DNA of 52,980 nt. It comes from CAZFCK01 sp964517355 (GTDB taxonomy: Bacteria > Desulfobacterota > Desulfovibrionia > Desulfovibrionales > Desulfovibrionaceae). A model generated the notes under the pieces. That model was not told where the DNA came from, did not search any database, and saw only the letters and a program-made list of their open reading frames with translations. The position numbers and the translations under genes are program-made. The number at the start of each line of letters is the position of its first letter. Positions within the stretch are counted from its first letter, which is position 1. Shown here piece after piece: positions 44,042 to 52,927 of the stretch. The stretch lies in the NCBI GenBank assembly GCA_964517355.1, contig CAZFCK010000005.1:1-52980 (forward strand). The letters are read 5' to 3'.

Positions 44042-44878
44042 TCAGCCCCTTTTTTTGAGCAACAGGATACCGTCTTTGGGAAAATGGGCGCGCCCGAAAC
44101 AGGTGTCCACCATCCCGGCGGAGGCGGGCACGCGAAACAGCACTTCATAGGCGGGTCCCACGAGTTCGATAATCTTCTCGTCCAATTCGTCTCCGCCGTG
44201 CGTCCCGATGTGGAGGATGTCGATCCGCCCCGCTTCCAAGGCCTTTTTCGCCCCTTGTAGCGCCTCGTATTCCACGCCCTGCACGTCCATATGAATGAGG
44301 TGCAGATGATCGAAGCCGTATTTTTCCATCAAGGAATCAATACGGAAGCAAGACACTTCGATATTGCCTTTCGCATCGTCTATGCCCTGGCCGTAGCTTT
44401 CTTCCGGCGCTTTTTGGGCGCGAAAGCGACAGGTGCCGTCATAGGAACTCACGGCGCCGTGCACGGCCACGCCGTTGATGCCCTGCTTTTCAAAATGCTC
44501 CCTGGTCCACTGAAAATGCGACGGCTCGCCCTCCAGAGCCAGGCACCTGTAGCCCGAGGCGGCAAGCGGCACAATCTTGTGATCCACCACGCCGGCAAGG
44601 GCCAGGCACCAGTCGCCCCTGCCCGCGCCGAGTTCGAACATGTTGATGACCGGGGAGTCGATCATGCTCAGCGCGTTGCAAAACACTTGTATTTCAACAT
44701 CGCGTTCGGTAAGTGCGCCGTGCGCGACGGCCTCCTGGTCTTCCTGCAGGTCCAGAAGCCGTTTATCATCGCTTTTCACCTTGCGCATCTGGTGGTAGCC
44801 GTGCCAATAGCGAATCCATCCCTGGGATTCCGGCGCCTCGGTTTCAGGAGTTTGTATGCTGAACGTTTGCAGTTGCAT
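44042..44878 (-). CDS. FkbM-family methyltransferase
   Basis: 278 residues with no signal peptide. A Rossmann methyltransferase core has the SAM site NMFELGAGRGDWCLALAG, the FkbM-type acidic segment HLIHMDVQGVEYEALQGA and GRIDILHIGTHG. FkbM proteins O-methylate small molecules, sugars or glycan chains. Its placement at the edge of the glycan region suggests a sugar acceptor, which is inference. GAGAGAAG precedes the ATG. It diverges from the radical SAM gene across 218 bases, a likely promoter region for both. Confidence 0.88.
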   Translation of the reverse strand: MQLQTFSIQTPETEAPESQGWIRYWHGYHQMRKVKSDDKRLLDLQEDQEAVAHGALTERDVEIQVFCNALSMIDSPVINMFELGAGRGDWCLALAGVVDHKIVPLAASGYRCLALEGEPSHFQWTREHFEKQGINGVAVHGAVSSYDGTCRFRAQKAPEESYGQGIDDAKGNIEVSCFRIDSLMEKYGFDHLHLIHMDVQGVEYEALQGAKKALEAGRIDILHIGTHGGDELDEKIIELVGPAYEVLFRVPASAGMVDTCFGRAHFPKDGILLLKKRG

Positions 44879-45096
44879 GCTTCTCTCTCAAGGGTTTGCT
44901 GAATTGCGGCGTAGCGCCGAGGAGAGGCGAACCTACCAGAACCACACCCGATGACAAGTGGCTCGTGCGCACCTCGCGCGCGGCTCAAGGAATTGCCTCT
45001 TGATTTTTGGCTTCACCTGCCTATGGTAGAGGCGCTATTGATCGCCGGAAGGCACGAACCGCCGGCGCAACCCTGGACAGCCACAGGATACCGACA

Positions 45097-46323
45097 ATGC
45101 CCAGTCCTCAGAACTACTTGATGTGGAACATGACGCGCCAGTGCAACTACCGTTGCAGCTATTGCTATTATCCGCATGTTCCGCCGCCGGTGCGCGACGC
45201 CCTGCCCACCGAGGATCTTGTGCGTTTTCTGGACGGGACCGGCAAGCACTGGCTGGTCGGCATGACCGGGGGCGAGCCGCTTTTATATCCTGATTTTGTC
45301 TCATTGTGCAAACGGTTGTGCGAGAACCATAGCATCAGTATCGACACAAATCTGAGCCTTTCCAAAAAGGTGCGCGACTTTGTGGACCGCCTCGCTCCCG
45401 ACCGGGTGCAGGAGCTCTATGTTTCGCTGCATATCCAGGAACGCGAGCGCCACGGCGGCGTGCAGGACTTCGTGGATAACGTCGCCCTGCTCCACGACGC
45501 CGGTTTCACGGTGATCGTCAACTACGTGCTGCACCCCGAACTGGTGCACCGTTTTGCCGATGACCGCCAGTTCTTCGCCGAACAGGGCATCACGCTCAGG
45601 CCGCGCCCCTTCAAGGGCGCCTACGAAGGGCGCCGCTACCCCGAGGCCTATTCCGAGGCCGCCAAGGAAATGCTGGCCCTGCATCCCGGCGCGGGCACGA
45701 AAATGGTCTATGATTTCCACGGAGTGCCCTGCGAAGGTGGGCGCAGTTTCATCCGCATGGAACCGGACGGCACGGTTTTCCGCTGTTCAGGCGAGAAAAA
45801 GGTCATGGGCACGGTGACGCGGGGCGTGACGCTGCACAGTCGCGCCGAACCCTGCGGCGTGCATCGCTGCCCCTGCCGGGGGCTGGACTACGTGCTGTTG
45901 ACCTCGGCGCAGCAGGCGTTTCTGCGCGGCTTGCAGCTCGGGCTGCTGGGGCAGGCCGAGCAGGCGCGCGCGGCGTACGATCAGGCCCTGCGCCTGGACC
46001 CGGCCTACGCCGGCGCGTACAACAACACGGGCGTGCTTTTGTGGCAGGAGAACCAGCGCCAGCGGGCTCTGGACTGTTTCACCAACGCCCGCGCGCATCA
46101 GCCCGAAGAAGGCCTTTTCCTGTTCAACACCGCGCTGGCCCTTGCCTGCCAGGGCAAAACATCGGAGGCCAGGCAGCATTGCCGCGCGTTTCTGGACCGG
46201 CACGAGGACAAGCTCGTTCGCGAGTGCTACGCGCATCTGGAACAACAGAACGCCCTCATGGAGAACGCGCCCCGGCTCTGTTTGCGCGTTCATTCCGGCC
46301 GGCCTCTGGAGTTTCAATTGTGA
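45097..46323 (+). CDS. Radical SAM protein with auxiliary cysteines and C-terminal TPRs
   Basis: 408 residues from the ATG at 45097 (AGGA upstream). The SAM cluster is CNYRCSYC (Cys16, 20, 23), followed by MTGGEPLLYPD. Cys212, 230, 253, 258 and 260 (VPCEGG, FRCSGE, PCGVHRCPC) resemble a SPASM/twitch site for a second Fe-S cluster, as in enzymes that modify peptides or carbohydrates. From about 268 there are two or three TPR units (LQLGLLGQAEQARAAYDQAL and after), probably for partner or substrate docking. It is first in the plus-strand glycan run. No precursor-peptide gene is seen nearby. The substrate is unknown. Confidence 0.88.
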   Translation: MPSPQNYLMWNMTRQCNYRCSYCYYPHVPPPVRDALPTEDLVRFLDGTGKHWLVGMTGGEPLLYPDFVSLCKRLCENHSISIDTNLSLSKKVRDFVDRLAPDRVQELYVSLHIQERERHGGVQDFVDNVALLHDAGFTVIVNYVLHPELVHRFADDRQFFAEQGITLRPRPFKGAYEGRRYPEAYSEAAKEMLALHPGAGTKMVYDFHGVPCEGGRSFIRMEPDGTVFRCSGEKKVMGTVTRGVTLHSRAEPCGVHRCPCRGLDYVLLTSAQQAFLRGLQLGLLGQAEQARAAYDQALRLDPAYAGAYNNTGVLLWQENQRQRALDCFTNARAHQPEEGLFLFNTALALACQGKTSEARQHCRAFLDRHEDKLVRECYAHLEQQNALMENAPRLCLRVHSGRPLEFQL

Positions 46324-46409
46324 GCCGCGAAAAATTCCGCTCCACGGCTCCCAAGGCTTGATACGGCTCTGGACATTGGCTTGCAAAACTTATAACGAGG
46401 TGTCTTTGC

Positions 46410-46423
46410 TAAACCTAGGTTTA
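46410..46423. promoter_or_regulatory. Perfect 14-bp palindrome upstream of the glycosyltransferase run
   Basis: TAAACCTAGGTTTA lies in the 162-base gap before the first glycosyltransferase gene, just after TTGCAAAACTTATAACGAGG. It has the form of a dimeric repressor operator. No regulator gene is adjacent. Confidence 0.4.
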
Positions 46424-46485
46424 TTTCGCGTCGAGTACTGAAACCCGAGAGCCCCTGATCCCTATGCACCACCCGAGCCTTTTTG

Positions 46486-47658
46486 ATGCCGAACACATAT
46501 AACATCCTGATGTATTCCCACGACACCTACGGTCTGGGGCATATTCGTCGCAGCATGGCCATTGCGACGCACCTCAACGAACCCGGCGTGAACATCCTCA
46601 TTCTCACGGGCTCGCCCATCGTGGGACGTTTCCAGTTCGCCGAAGGCATTGATTTCGTGCGCGTTCCCGGCATGATAAAAAAATCCAACACGATCTACGT
46701 GCCGCACACCATCAACATCGACGCGCATCACGCCCTGCATATCCGGCAAAGCATCATCGAAGCCACGGCCAAAGCCTTCGACCCCAAACTTTTCATCGTG
46801 GACAAGGTGCCCCTGGGACTCAAAGGCGAACTCAAGCCGACCCTCGAATGGTTCCGCGACAACCGTCCCAAGACAAAAATCGTTCTCGGTTTGCGTGATA
46901 TCCTGGATGACGCGGAAAGCACGCGCCGGGAATGGGAGCGCAAAAACTTCAACGAAGTTTTGGAAAATCTCTATTCCGAAATTTGGATATACGGAAACAA
47001 AGACTTTTACGACCCGGTCACGGAATATAATATTCCGCCGCAATTGGCGAAAAAAATCGTGTACACAGGCTACATCCCACGCCCCGTTCCTCCGAAAAAG
47101 TATTTCCAAAAGGAAAAGGAACGCAAACAACTCGTCGTGGTGACCACCGGAGGCGGGGGCGACGGCTACCCCGTGCTGGACAACTATCTGCGCATGCTCG
47201 AACAAAACGGCGCCTCGCCTTTCAGATCTCTGATCATCACCGGCCCGTTCGTGCCCCGCGACAAACTCGACGAGCTCATTGAGCGGGCCAGGAAACGCAA
47301 TGTGCCTCTGGTGGCCTTTGTCAAAAAAATCGAGCGCAAACTGGCCGAAGCCGACCTGGTCATCAGCATGGGCGGCTACAACACCGTGTGCGAGATACTT
47401 TCACTCAAAAAAAATTCCCTGATCATCCCCCGGGAAACGCCGCGCCTGGAGCAGCGCATCCGCGCCGAAATCCTCCAGCAACGAGGACTGGCCGAGTATC
47501 TTCCCTGGGGCGACCTTTCCCCCGACGCCTTGCACGAGAAAATCACCTGTCTTTTGCAAGCCCCCGACAAGCAACAGGATACCGTCGAGTCGTTCCCCAT
47601 GACCGGCCTGGATGTCATGCGCTCCAGACTGCAAGCATTTCGTAGAGAGATCCCATGA
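46486..47658 (+). CDS. Predicted GT-B glycosyltransferase, COG4671/MurG-like
   Basis: 390 residues, cytoplasmic. The N-terminal Rossmann half starts NILMYSHDTYGLGHIRRSMAIA, whose GLGH motif is the acceptor-site loop of MurG-type enzymes. The C-terminal half has VVVTTGGGGDG and ISMGGYNTVCEILS, the donor-site loop. It is homologous to the N-terminal half of the fusion protein at 50836. The donor is likely a nucleotide sugar. It starts 163 bases after the radical SAM gene with a weak ribosome-binding site, and overlaps the next gene by 4 bases. Confidence 0.87.
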   Translation: MPNTYNILMYSHDTYGLGHIRRSMAIATHLNEPGVNILILTGSPIVGRFQFAEGIDFVRVPGMIKKSNTIYVPHTINIDAHHALHIRQSIIEATAKAFDPKLFIVDKVPLGLKGELKPTLEWFRDNRPKTKIVLGLRDILDDAESTRREWERKNFNEVLENLYSEIWIYGNKDFYDPVTEYNIPPQLAKKIVYTGYIPRPVPPKKYFQKEKERKQLVVVTTGGGGDGYPVLDNYLRMLEQNGASPFRSLIITGPFVPRDKLDELIERARKRNVPLVAFVKKIERKLAEADLVISMGGYNTVCEILSLKKNSLIIPRETPRLEQRIRAEILQQRGLAEYLPWGDLSPDALHEKITCLLQAPDKQQDTVESFPMTGLDVMRSRLQAFRREIP

Positions 47659-48983
47659 CCGCAGCCTTTGAGGCCGGCGGCGCGCATCCCGACAAGACCC
47701 CCGTGGTGGGCATGGTCCTCAAGGGCTACCCCCGGCTCTCCGAAACATTCATTTCTAATGAAATCAAATTATTGGAAGATGAAGGATTCCACATCCACAT
47801 TTTCTCCATGCGGCCGCCGCGCGAGAGCGTGCGCCATGCTTCGGTGCGGGACATTCGCGCCAACGTCACCTACCTCCCCGAGTATCTGCTGCCGGCCTTG
47901 CCCATGCTGCTCGCAGCCAACGCGGGCTGGTTCCTGCGCCACCCCTGGCGCTATCTCAAAGGTCTGACCCTGTTACTGCGGCGTTTTCCCCTGGCGCCAA
48001 AAAAACACACCTGGATCAAGCACTTCCTCCAGGCGGGGTATCTTTTGCAGGTGACGGCCAAAGACGGCGACGCCGCTCCCGTGGACCATTTTCACGCCCA
48101 CTTCGCGCATACCCCCTGTTCCGTGGCCATGTACGCCGCCGTGCTTTCAGGGGTCGATTTCAGTTTCACCGCGCACGCCAAGGACATTTACACGCAGCGC
48201 CCCGACCCCGTACGCCAAAAGCTCGCCCTGGCGCGTTTTTGCGTCACCTGCACGCAATACAACCGGGCCTACCTGCGTTCGCTGCTGCCGCGAAACGGTT
48301 CCGCGCGCATGAAAGACGTGCATTGCGTGTACCACGGCATCGATCTTTCCCTGTTCGCCCCCGGAGACCTCGCTACGGATGCCCGCCCTCCTTTCCAGAT
48401 CATCACCGTGGCGCGGTTTGTGGAGAAAAAGGGTCTGGACCGTATCCTGGACGCCTTGGCCCTGCTCAAGGACCAGGGCCTGGACTTCCATTACACGCTC
48501 ATCGGCTCCGGCGAACTGCGCGCCGACCTTGAACGCCGCATCGACGCGCGCGGAATCTCGCAGCAGGTGACGCTCACGGGCGCCATCGCCCACGAACAGG
48601 TGCTCGACCATTACCGCACGGCCCATTGCTTTGTCTTGGGATGCCGCGTCGCCCCGGACGGCGACCGTGACGGCATTCCCAACGTGCTGGCCGAAAGCAT
48701 GGCCATGGGCGTGCCTGTGGTGGCCACGGACGTTTCCGGCATCCCGGAGCTGGTTGAGCATGAAAAAAGCGGTATACTGGTGCCCGACGCCCTGTTGCGT
48801 TCCGAGGACGCGGCTCCCCTTGCCGCGGCCATCCGGCGCGTATTGGAAGACGACGCCTTGCGCGCCGCCATCATCCCCGCAGCCAGGGAGCGCGTGCGGG
48901 AAATCTTCGACAACCAACGCCTGATCCGCGATCTGGTGGAAGTGTATAAGGCCCATGGCCTGGGCCCGCGGGACGGCTCTTGA
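47655..48983 (+). CDS. Family 4-type (GT-B) glycosyltransferase
   Basis: 442 residues. The N-terminal half has YPRLSETFISNEIKLLEDEG and DHFHAHFAHTPCSVAMY, common in exopolysaccharide glycosyltransferases. The C-terminal half has VARFVEKKGLDRIL, IGSGELRADLE and the donor motif AESMAMGVPVVATDVSGIPELVE (EX7E type). It overlaps the preceding stop (ATGA), so it is translationally coupled. A retaining mechanism is usual for this family. Confidence 0.92.
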   Translation: MTAAFEAGGAHPDKTPVVGMVLKGYPRLSETFISNEIKLLEDEGFHIHIFSMRPPRESVRHASVRDIRANVTYLPEYLLPALPMLLAANAGWFLRHPWRYLKGLTLLLRRFPLAPKKHTWIKHFLQAGYLLQVTAKDGDAAPVDHFHAHFAHTPCSVAMYAAVLSGVDFSFTAHAKDIYTQRPDPVRQKLALARFCVTCTQYNRAYLRSLLPRNGSARMKDVHCVYHGIDLSLFAPGDLATDARPPFQIITVARFVEKKGLDRILDALALLKDQGLDFHYTLIGSGELRADLERRIDARGISQQVTLTGAIAHEQVLDHYRTAHCFVLGCRVAPDGDRDGIPNVLAESMAMGVPVVATDVSGIPELVEHEKSGILVPDALLRSEDAAPLAAAIRRVLEDDALRAAIIPAARERVREIFDNQRLIRDLVEVYKAHGLGPRDGS

Positions 48984-49073
48984 CAAAACACGCGACAACC
49001 CGGGCGCTTTGATATAAACACAGCTTCTCACAGCGCCTCAGCCCGGCATCCATGCGTGCCCCCATAATTGACC

Positions 49074-50213
49074 ATGCGCATAGCGTTTTGCACACCATTC
49101 AAGCCTCTCGACCATCCGCGCCCTTCCGGGGACGTGATGATCGCGCGCAGTATTTTCGATTTCCTCCGCAAGCGGGGGCATGAGGTCCTGCTTGTTCCCC
49201 ACTTTGAGACCACATGGTTTTACTGGAGACCGCGCACGTGGCCCGCTCTGTGCTTAGCCTTGAGCGCCGGACGCGCGTTCTTGCAAAAAAAACAACCGGA
49301 CCTTTGGCTGACTTATCACACATACGACAAGGCCCCGGACATCCTGGGCCCCTGGCTGGCCGCGCCCCGAATCCCATACGCGATCTTCTCCGGCGCCTAC
49401 GCGCCAAAGCGGGGGCGCAGACTGCGTTACCGTCCCGGTTTCTTCCTGAACCGCAAGGCGTTGCACGACGCGGCCCATGTATTTATCAAGGAGCGCTGGG
49501 ACGTTGCGGACGTGGGCGGCCTCATCGGCGAGGACCGCGTGACCTATGTGCCTCCGGGCCTGTTCCCCGAGGACTGGCAACACGATGCCGGAGCGCGCCG
49601 GACATTGCGCCGCGAATGGGGAGATGAGCACGCGCCACTGGTCATGAGCGCCGCGGCGTTTCGCCCCGGCGTCAAGACGGAAGGTTTGCGGCAAGTCATC
49701 CTGGCCTGCGGCAGACTGATACGTTCCGGCCAGGCGCCGGACTTGCGGCTCGTCATCGCGGGCGACGGCCCCGAGCGCCCCTTTCTGGAAAATCTCGCCG
49801 CCGAGCATATGCCGGGGCGCACACGCTTTCTGGGTCTTGTTCCCAGAGAGGAGCTGCCCCGCTATTACAGCGCCGCCGATGTCTTCGCCTTCCCCGGCAT
49901 CAACGAGGCCGTGGGCATGGTGCTTTTGGAAGCGCAGTCCTGCGGCACGCCGGCCGTGGCCTGGGATCACTTCGGGGGGCGCGAGGTGGTGGCCCACGAA
50001 CGCAGCGGCTTTGTGACAAAGAGTTTTGATGAACACGCCTTTACCGAGGCCATCGGCCGCCTGGTCACAGAACCGGAACTCCGCCGCCGCATGGGCGGGG
50101 AAGCCGTGCAATACGTGCGTGAAACCCATGATCTGAACAAAAACTACGCCGCCGTTGAAGAACGCCTCCTCACCATTGCGGATGCGCACCGGCATCAGGA
50201 TAACGACGCATGA
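49074..50213 (+). CDS. Family 4-type (GT-B) glycosyltransferase
   Basis: 379 residues from the ATG at 49074. The N-terminus reads MRIAFCTPFKPLDHPRPSGD, and the donor site reads NEAVGMVLLEAQSCGTPAVA with VIAGDGPERPFLENL before it. It differs in sequence from the neighbouring family 4 enzyme, so it likely adds a different sugar. It lies 90 bases after that gene and overlaps the phosphatase gene by 4 bases. Confidence 0.92.
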   Translation: MRIAFCTPFKPLDHPRPSGDVMIARSIFDFLRKRGHEVLLVPHFETTWFYWRPRTWPALCLALSAGRAFLQKKQPDLWLTYHTYDKAPDILGPWLAAPRIPYAIFSGAYAPKRGRRLRYRPGFFLNRKALHDAAHVFIKERWDVADVGGLIGEDRVTYVPPGLFPEDWQHDAGARRTLRREWGDEHAPLVMSAAAFRPGVKTEGLRQVILACGRLIRSGQAPDLRLVIAGDGPERPFLENLAAEHMPGRTRFLGLVPREELPRYYSAADVFAFPGINEAVGMVLLEAQSCGTPAVAWDHFGGREVVAHERSGFVTKSFDEHAFTEAIGRLVTEPELRRRMGGEAVQYVRETHDLNKNYAAVEERLLTIADAHRHQDNDA

Positions 50214-50833
50214 GCACCCTTTTCTGTTTTTTACGTCACGGTGAAACCCTTTGGAATTGCGAAAAATTGATCCAGGGGCGCACTGAATCCCCTCTTTCCC
50301 CCCGTGGCCGGGAGCAAGCCCTTTCCTGGGGCCCTCCCCTTGGGCCGTGGAAATTTTCGTATATCATTTCAAGCCCCCTGGGCAGGGCGCAGGAGACCGC
50401 CGCCCTGTGCAACCGCGCCCTCGACCTGCCCATAGTGCATGACGACCGCTTTATCGAGCAGGATTGGGGAAACTGGGTGGGGCGGCGCATCATCGACATC
50501 CGCGCCCAAGATCCCTCCATGCTCGCTGCCGAGGAGGCAAAAGGCTTCGAATTCCGCCCCCAAGGCGGTGAAAGCCGGCTCGAAGTGCTCGCCCGCGTCA
50601 AAGACGCCCTCGCGGACATCGCCTCCACCCATGCCGGACAACGCCTCCTGATCGTCAGCCACAGCGGCGTGCTGCGCACCCTGGCCCACAAGCTCCTGGG
50701 CAGCCCCTACACGCCCGGCATGCCCGACCCCATAGAGCGGGGCAAATTGCTGTGCGTTTCGTGCAACGGCCAGGGATTGCGGCTGCACGCCCCTGCGCAT
50801 CCCCTGGAGTCGCCCTCCGACTTCGATACATAG
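50210..50833 (+). CDS. Histidine phosphatase family protein
   Basis: 207 residues, cytoplasmic. The phosphohistidine motif is FLRHGETLWN, followed by GRTESPLSPRGREQA, and the second His lies in LIVSHSGVLRTLAHKLL. The family covers alpha-ribazole phosphatase, phosphoglycerate mutase and sugar phosphatases; no cobalamin genes are nearby. Located between two glycosyltransferase genes with overlapping or 2-base spacing, it may dephosphorylate a sugar phosphate in the same pathway; this is inference. Confidence 0.9.
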   Translation: MSTLFCFLRHGETLWNCEKLIQGRTESPLSPRGREQALSWGPPLGPWKFSYIISSPLGRAQETAALCNRALDLPIVHDDRFIEQDWGNWVGRRIIDIRAQDPSMLAAEEAKGFEFRPQGGESRLEVLARVKDALADIASTHAGQRLLIVSHSGVLRTLAHKLLGSPYTPGMPDPIERGKLLCVSCNGQGLRLHAPAHPLESPSDFDT

Positions 50834-50835
50834 CC

Positions 50836-52788
50836 ATGCGCGTGCTCTTCTATTGCCAGCACGTGCTCGGCATGGGGCACATGTTCCGCAGTCTGGAAAT
50901 CGCGCGCGCCCTGTCCGGCCATAACGTGTTGTTCGTCACGGGCGGGCCGGAAGTTCCTCTTGAAATTCCCGAACATGTCCGTCACGAGCGCCTGCCCGGC
51001 CTGCGTATGGACGCCGCGTTTTCCGCCCTGCTGCCCACGCCGGAAACCCGCGGCCTGACCATTGAGGAGATCAAGACCGCGCGCAAAACGCGCCTGCTGG
51101 AGCTGATGCGCTCCTTTCGCCCCCAGGTGTTTCTGGTGGAACTGTATCCCTTCGGCAGACGGGCCTTCGGTTTCGAGCTCAAGCCCGCGCTGGAATGGGC
51201 CGCGTGCAACAGATGCCGCCGCGTGTGCAGCCTGCGCGACATTCTTGTGGAGAAAAAGGATCAGGACGCCTATGAGCAGCGCGTCCTGAAATTGCTGCAC
51301 GCCCATTTCGACACGCTGCTCGTACACGCCGATCCGGACATGTGCGACCTTGAGCAAACCTTTTCGCGCTTCGCGGACATAAAAATCGCCGCCACCTATA
51401 CCGGATACGTGGCCGCTGCCCCCGACCCCGGCAAGGTGGCCGCACTGCGCGACGAGCTGCGCCTTTCTCCCGGCACGTCCCTGATCGTGGCCAGCGCCGG
51501 TAGCGGCAGCGTGGGGTATGAACTGCTTTCCGGAACCATTGAAGCGTCCGCCCTGCTTGCGCCCCATGTGAATCATCAGCTGTGCGTTTTCAGCGGTCCA
51601 CTCCTGGACGACGACGCCTACAACGCTTTGGAGCGGCGCGTACGAACCATGCCCCAGGTGCGATTGCGGCGTTTCAGCGCACGCTTCACCACCTGGCTCG
51701 GCGCCGCAGATCTCTCCCTGAGCATGGGGGGGTACAATACCGTCATGAGCCTTGTCGCGGCTGGCACTTACGGACTGGTCTCGCCTTTCGCGCAAAACAG
51801 GGAGCAGCGCATGCGCGCCGAACTGCTCCAGGCGCGCGGCGCCCTTTCCCTGCTGGAACCTCACGAGCTGGCGCCTGAAGCTCTTGCTTCGCGTATGCGC
51901 CAGGCCCTGCAGGCCTCCCCGTCGATCCCCGATGTCAATGTGCTGGGCGCCGCGAACACGGCACGCTGCCTGGAGGCGCTGCATGCTCCCGCACAACGCA
52001 GAGGCAGCGTGCAGCGCGCCGTATGCCGCCCCTGGACGAACGGCGGGCAGGAATCATGGGATGATTTCTTCCAGAAACTGCGCGACATCGCCCGAGGCGG
52101 GGAAACCTCATTCTTCTTTCGCGCCGACGATGTGGCCGTGCCCGGGGAAAAGTGCGCCGGGATGCTCGGACTTTTTCTGCGCCACAACGTACCCCTTTGG
52201 CCTGCCTTGGTCCCGGCGTGGCTGCATGAGGAACATTGGCGCGTCCTACGCGCCCAAAGCCGCGACAGCGGGCTTTTCGTCTGGCACCAGCACGGCTGGC
52301 TCCATCGCAACCACCAGGTATGGGGAAAAAAAAGCGAATTCGGCAGCGACAGGGCGCTTGCGCATAAACGCAGCGACCTGCTCAAGGGGCGCGAGCGCCT
52401 CGACACGTTGTTGCGCAACCGTTTCACCCCGATTTTCACACCCCCCTGGAACCGCATGGACGCAGGGACTATGCGCATCATATCCGATCTCGGCTATGGC
52501 GCGCTTTCAGGCGACCACAAGCTGGCGCGGCTTGCGGCCACACTGCCCCCAAATCACGGGGCGCTTCCGGTGCACTCCATCCAGGTGGATTTGCACACCC
52601 GCCGTGAAACAGACGATCAGACCGCTCTTGACGGTTTGTTGCGCGAATTCGCCGCCGGAGTCGCCGCCGGATGTGTCGGCGTGATGCTGCACCACCAGCG
52701 CATGAACGGACAGAGCTTCGCATTTCTGGACCGCCTGCTGGCGACCGTGCCGCATCTCGGCTGGCAGCCCGTGAAGGTTTTCCACTGA
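50836..52788 (+). CDS. Fusion of COG4671-type glycosyltransferase and NodB-like deacetylase
   Basis: 650 residues from the ATG at 50836, two bases after the phosphatase stop. Residues 1-395 are a GT-B enzyme with the GMGH loop (12-15) and SLSMGGYNTVMSL (304-316), homologous to the protein at 46486. After a linker, 415-650 match the polysaccharide deacetylase (NodB) fold: Asp441-Asp442 in FFRADD, His496/His500 in HQHGWLH, PPWNRMD (546-552) and LHHQRM near 628-633. There is no signal peptide or membrane helix, so deacetylation should occur in the cytoplasm on the glycosyltransferase product or donor. It is the last gene of the run. Confidence 0.88.
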   Translation: MRVLFYCQHVLGMGHMFRSLEIARALSGHNVLFVTGGPEVPLEIPEHVRHERLPGLRMDAAFSALLPTPETRGLTIEEIKTARKTRLLELMRSFRPQVFLVELYPFGRRAFGFELKPALEWAACNRCRRVCSLRDILVEKKDQDAYEQRVLKLLHAHFDTLLVHADPDMCDLEQTFSRFADIKIAATYTGYVAAAPDPGKVAALRDELRLSPGTSLIVASAGSGSVGYELLSGTIEASALLAPHVNHQLCVFSGPLLDDDAYNALERRVRTMPQVRLRRFSARFTTWLGAADLSLSMGGYNTVMSLVAAGTYGLVSPFAQNREQRMRAELLQARGALSLLEPHELAPEALASRMRQALQASPSIPDVNVLGAANTARCLEALHAPAQRRGSVQRAVCRPWTNGGQESWDDFFQKLRDIARGGETSFFFRADDVAVPGEKCAGMLGLFLRHNVPLWPALVPAWLHEEHWRVLRAQSRDSGLFVWHQHGWLHRNHQVWGKKSEFGSDRALAHKRSDLLKGRERLDTLLRNRFTPIFTPPWNRMDAGTMRIISDLGYGALSGDHKLARLAATLPPNHGALPVHSIQVDLHTRRETDDQTALDGLLREFAAGVAAGCVGVMLHHQRMNGQSFAFLDRLLATVPHLGWQPVKVFH

Positions 52789-52809
52789 TTAAAGACTTGT
52801 TAGATTTTT

Positions 52810-52871
52810 CCGGGGGGAAACCTTTCTGGAGAAAGGTTCTCCCCCCGGACCCCCCTTCCAAAGACTTTTTT
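52810..52871 (+). terminator. Terminator of the glycan gene run
   Basis: CCGGGGGG-AAACCTTTC pairs with GAAAGGTT-CCCCCCGG around a TGGA loop, a stem of about 17 pairs, 22 bases after the last stop. A TTTTTT run follows at 52865-52871. The distance between stem and T-run is larger than usual. Confidence 0.7.
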
Positions 52872-52927
52872 ACGGAAATGCCTATAAATTAAATGTGATA
52901 CAAACATACTTGTCTGGCGACAAAGTT

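Noticed and set aside
44879..46485. Possible precursor peptide for the radical SAM enzyme
   Set aside because: Both gaps around the gene were read in all plus-strand frames; only very short frames without leader-like or core-like features were seen.
50210..50833. Naming the histidine phosphatase CobC
   Set aside because: The family motif alone does not define alpha-ribazole phosphatase, and the neighbours are glycan genes, not cobalamin genes.
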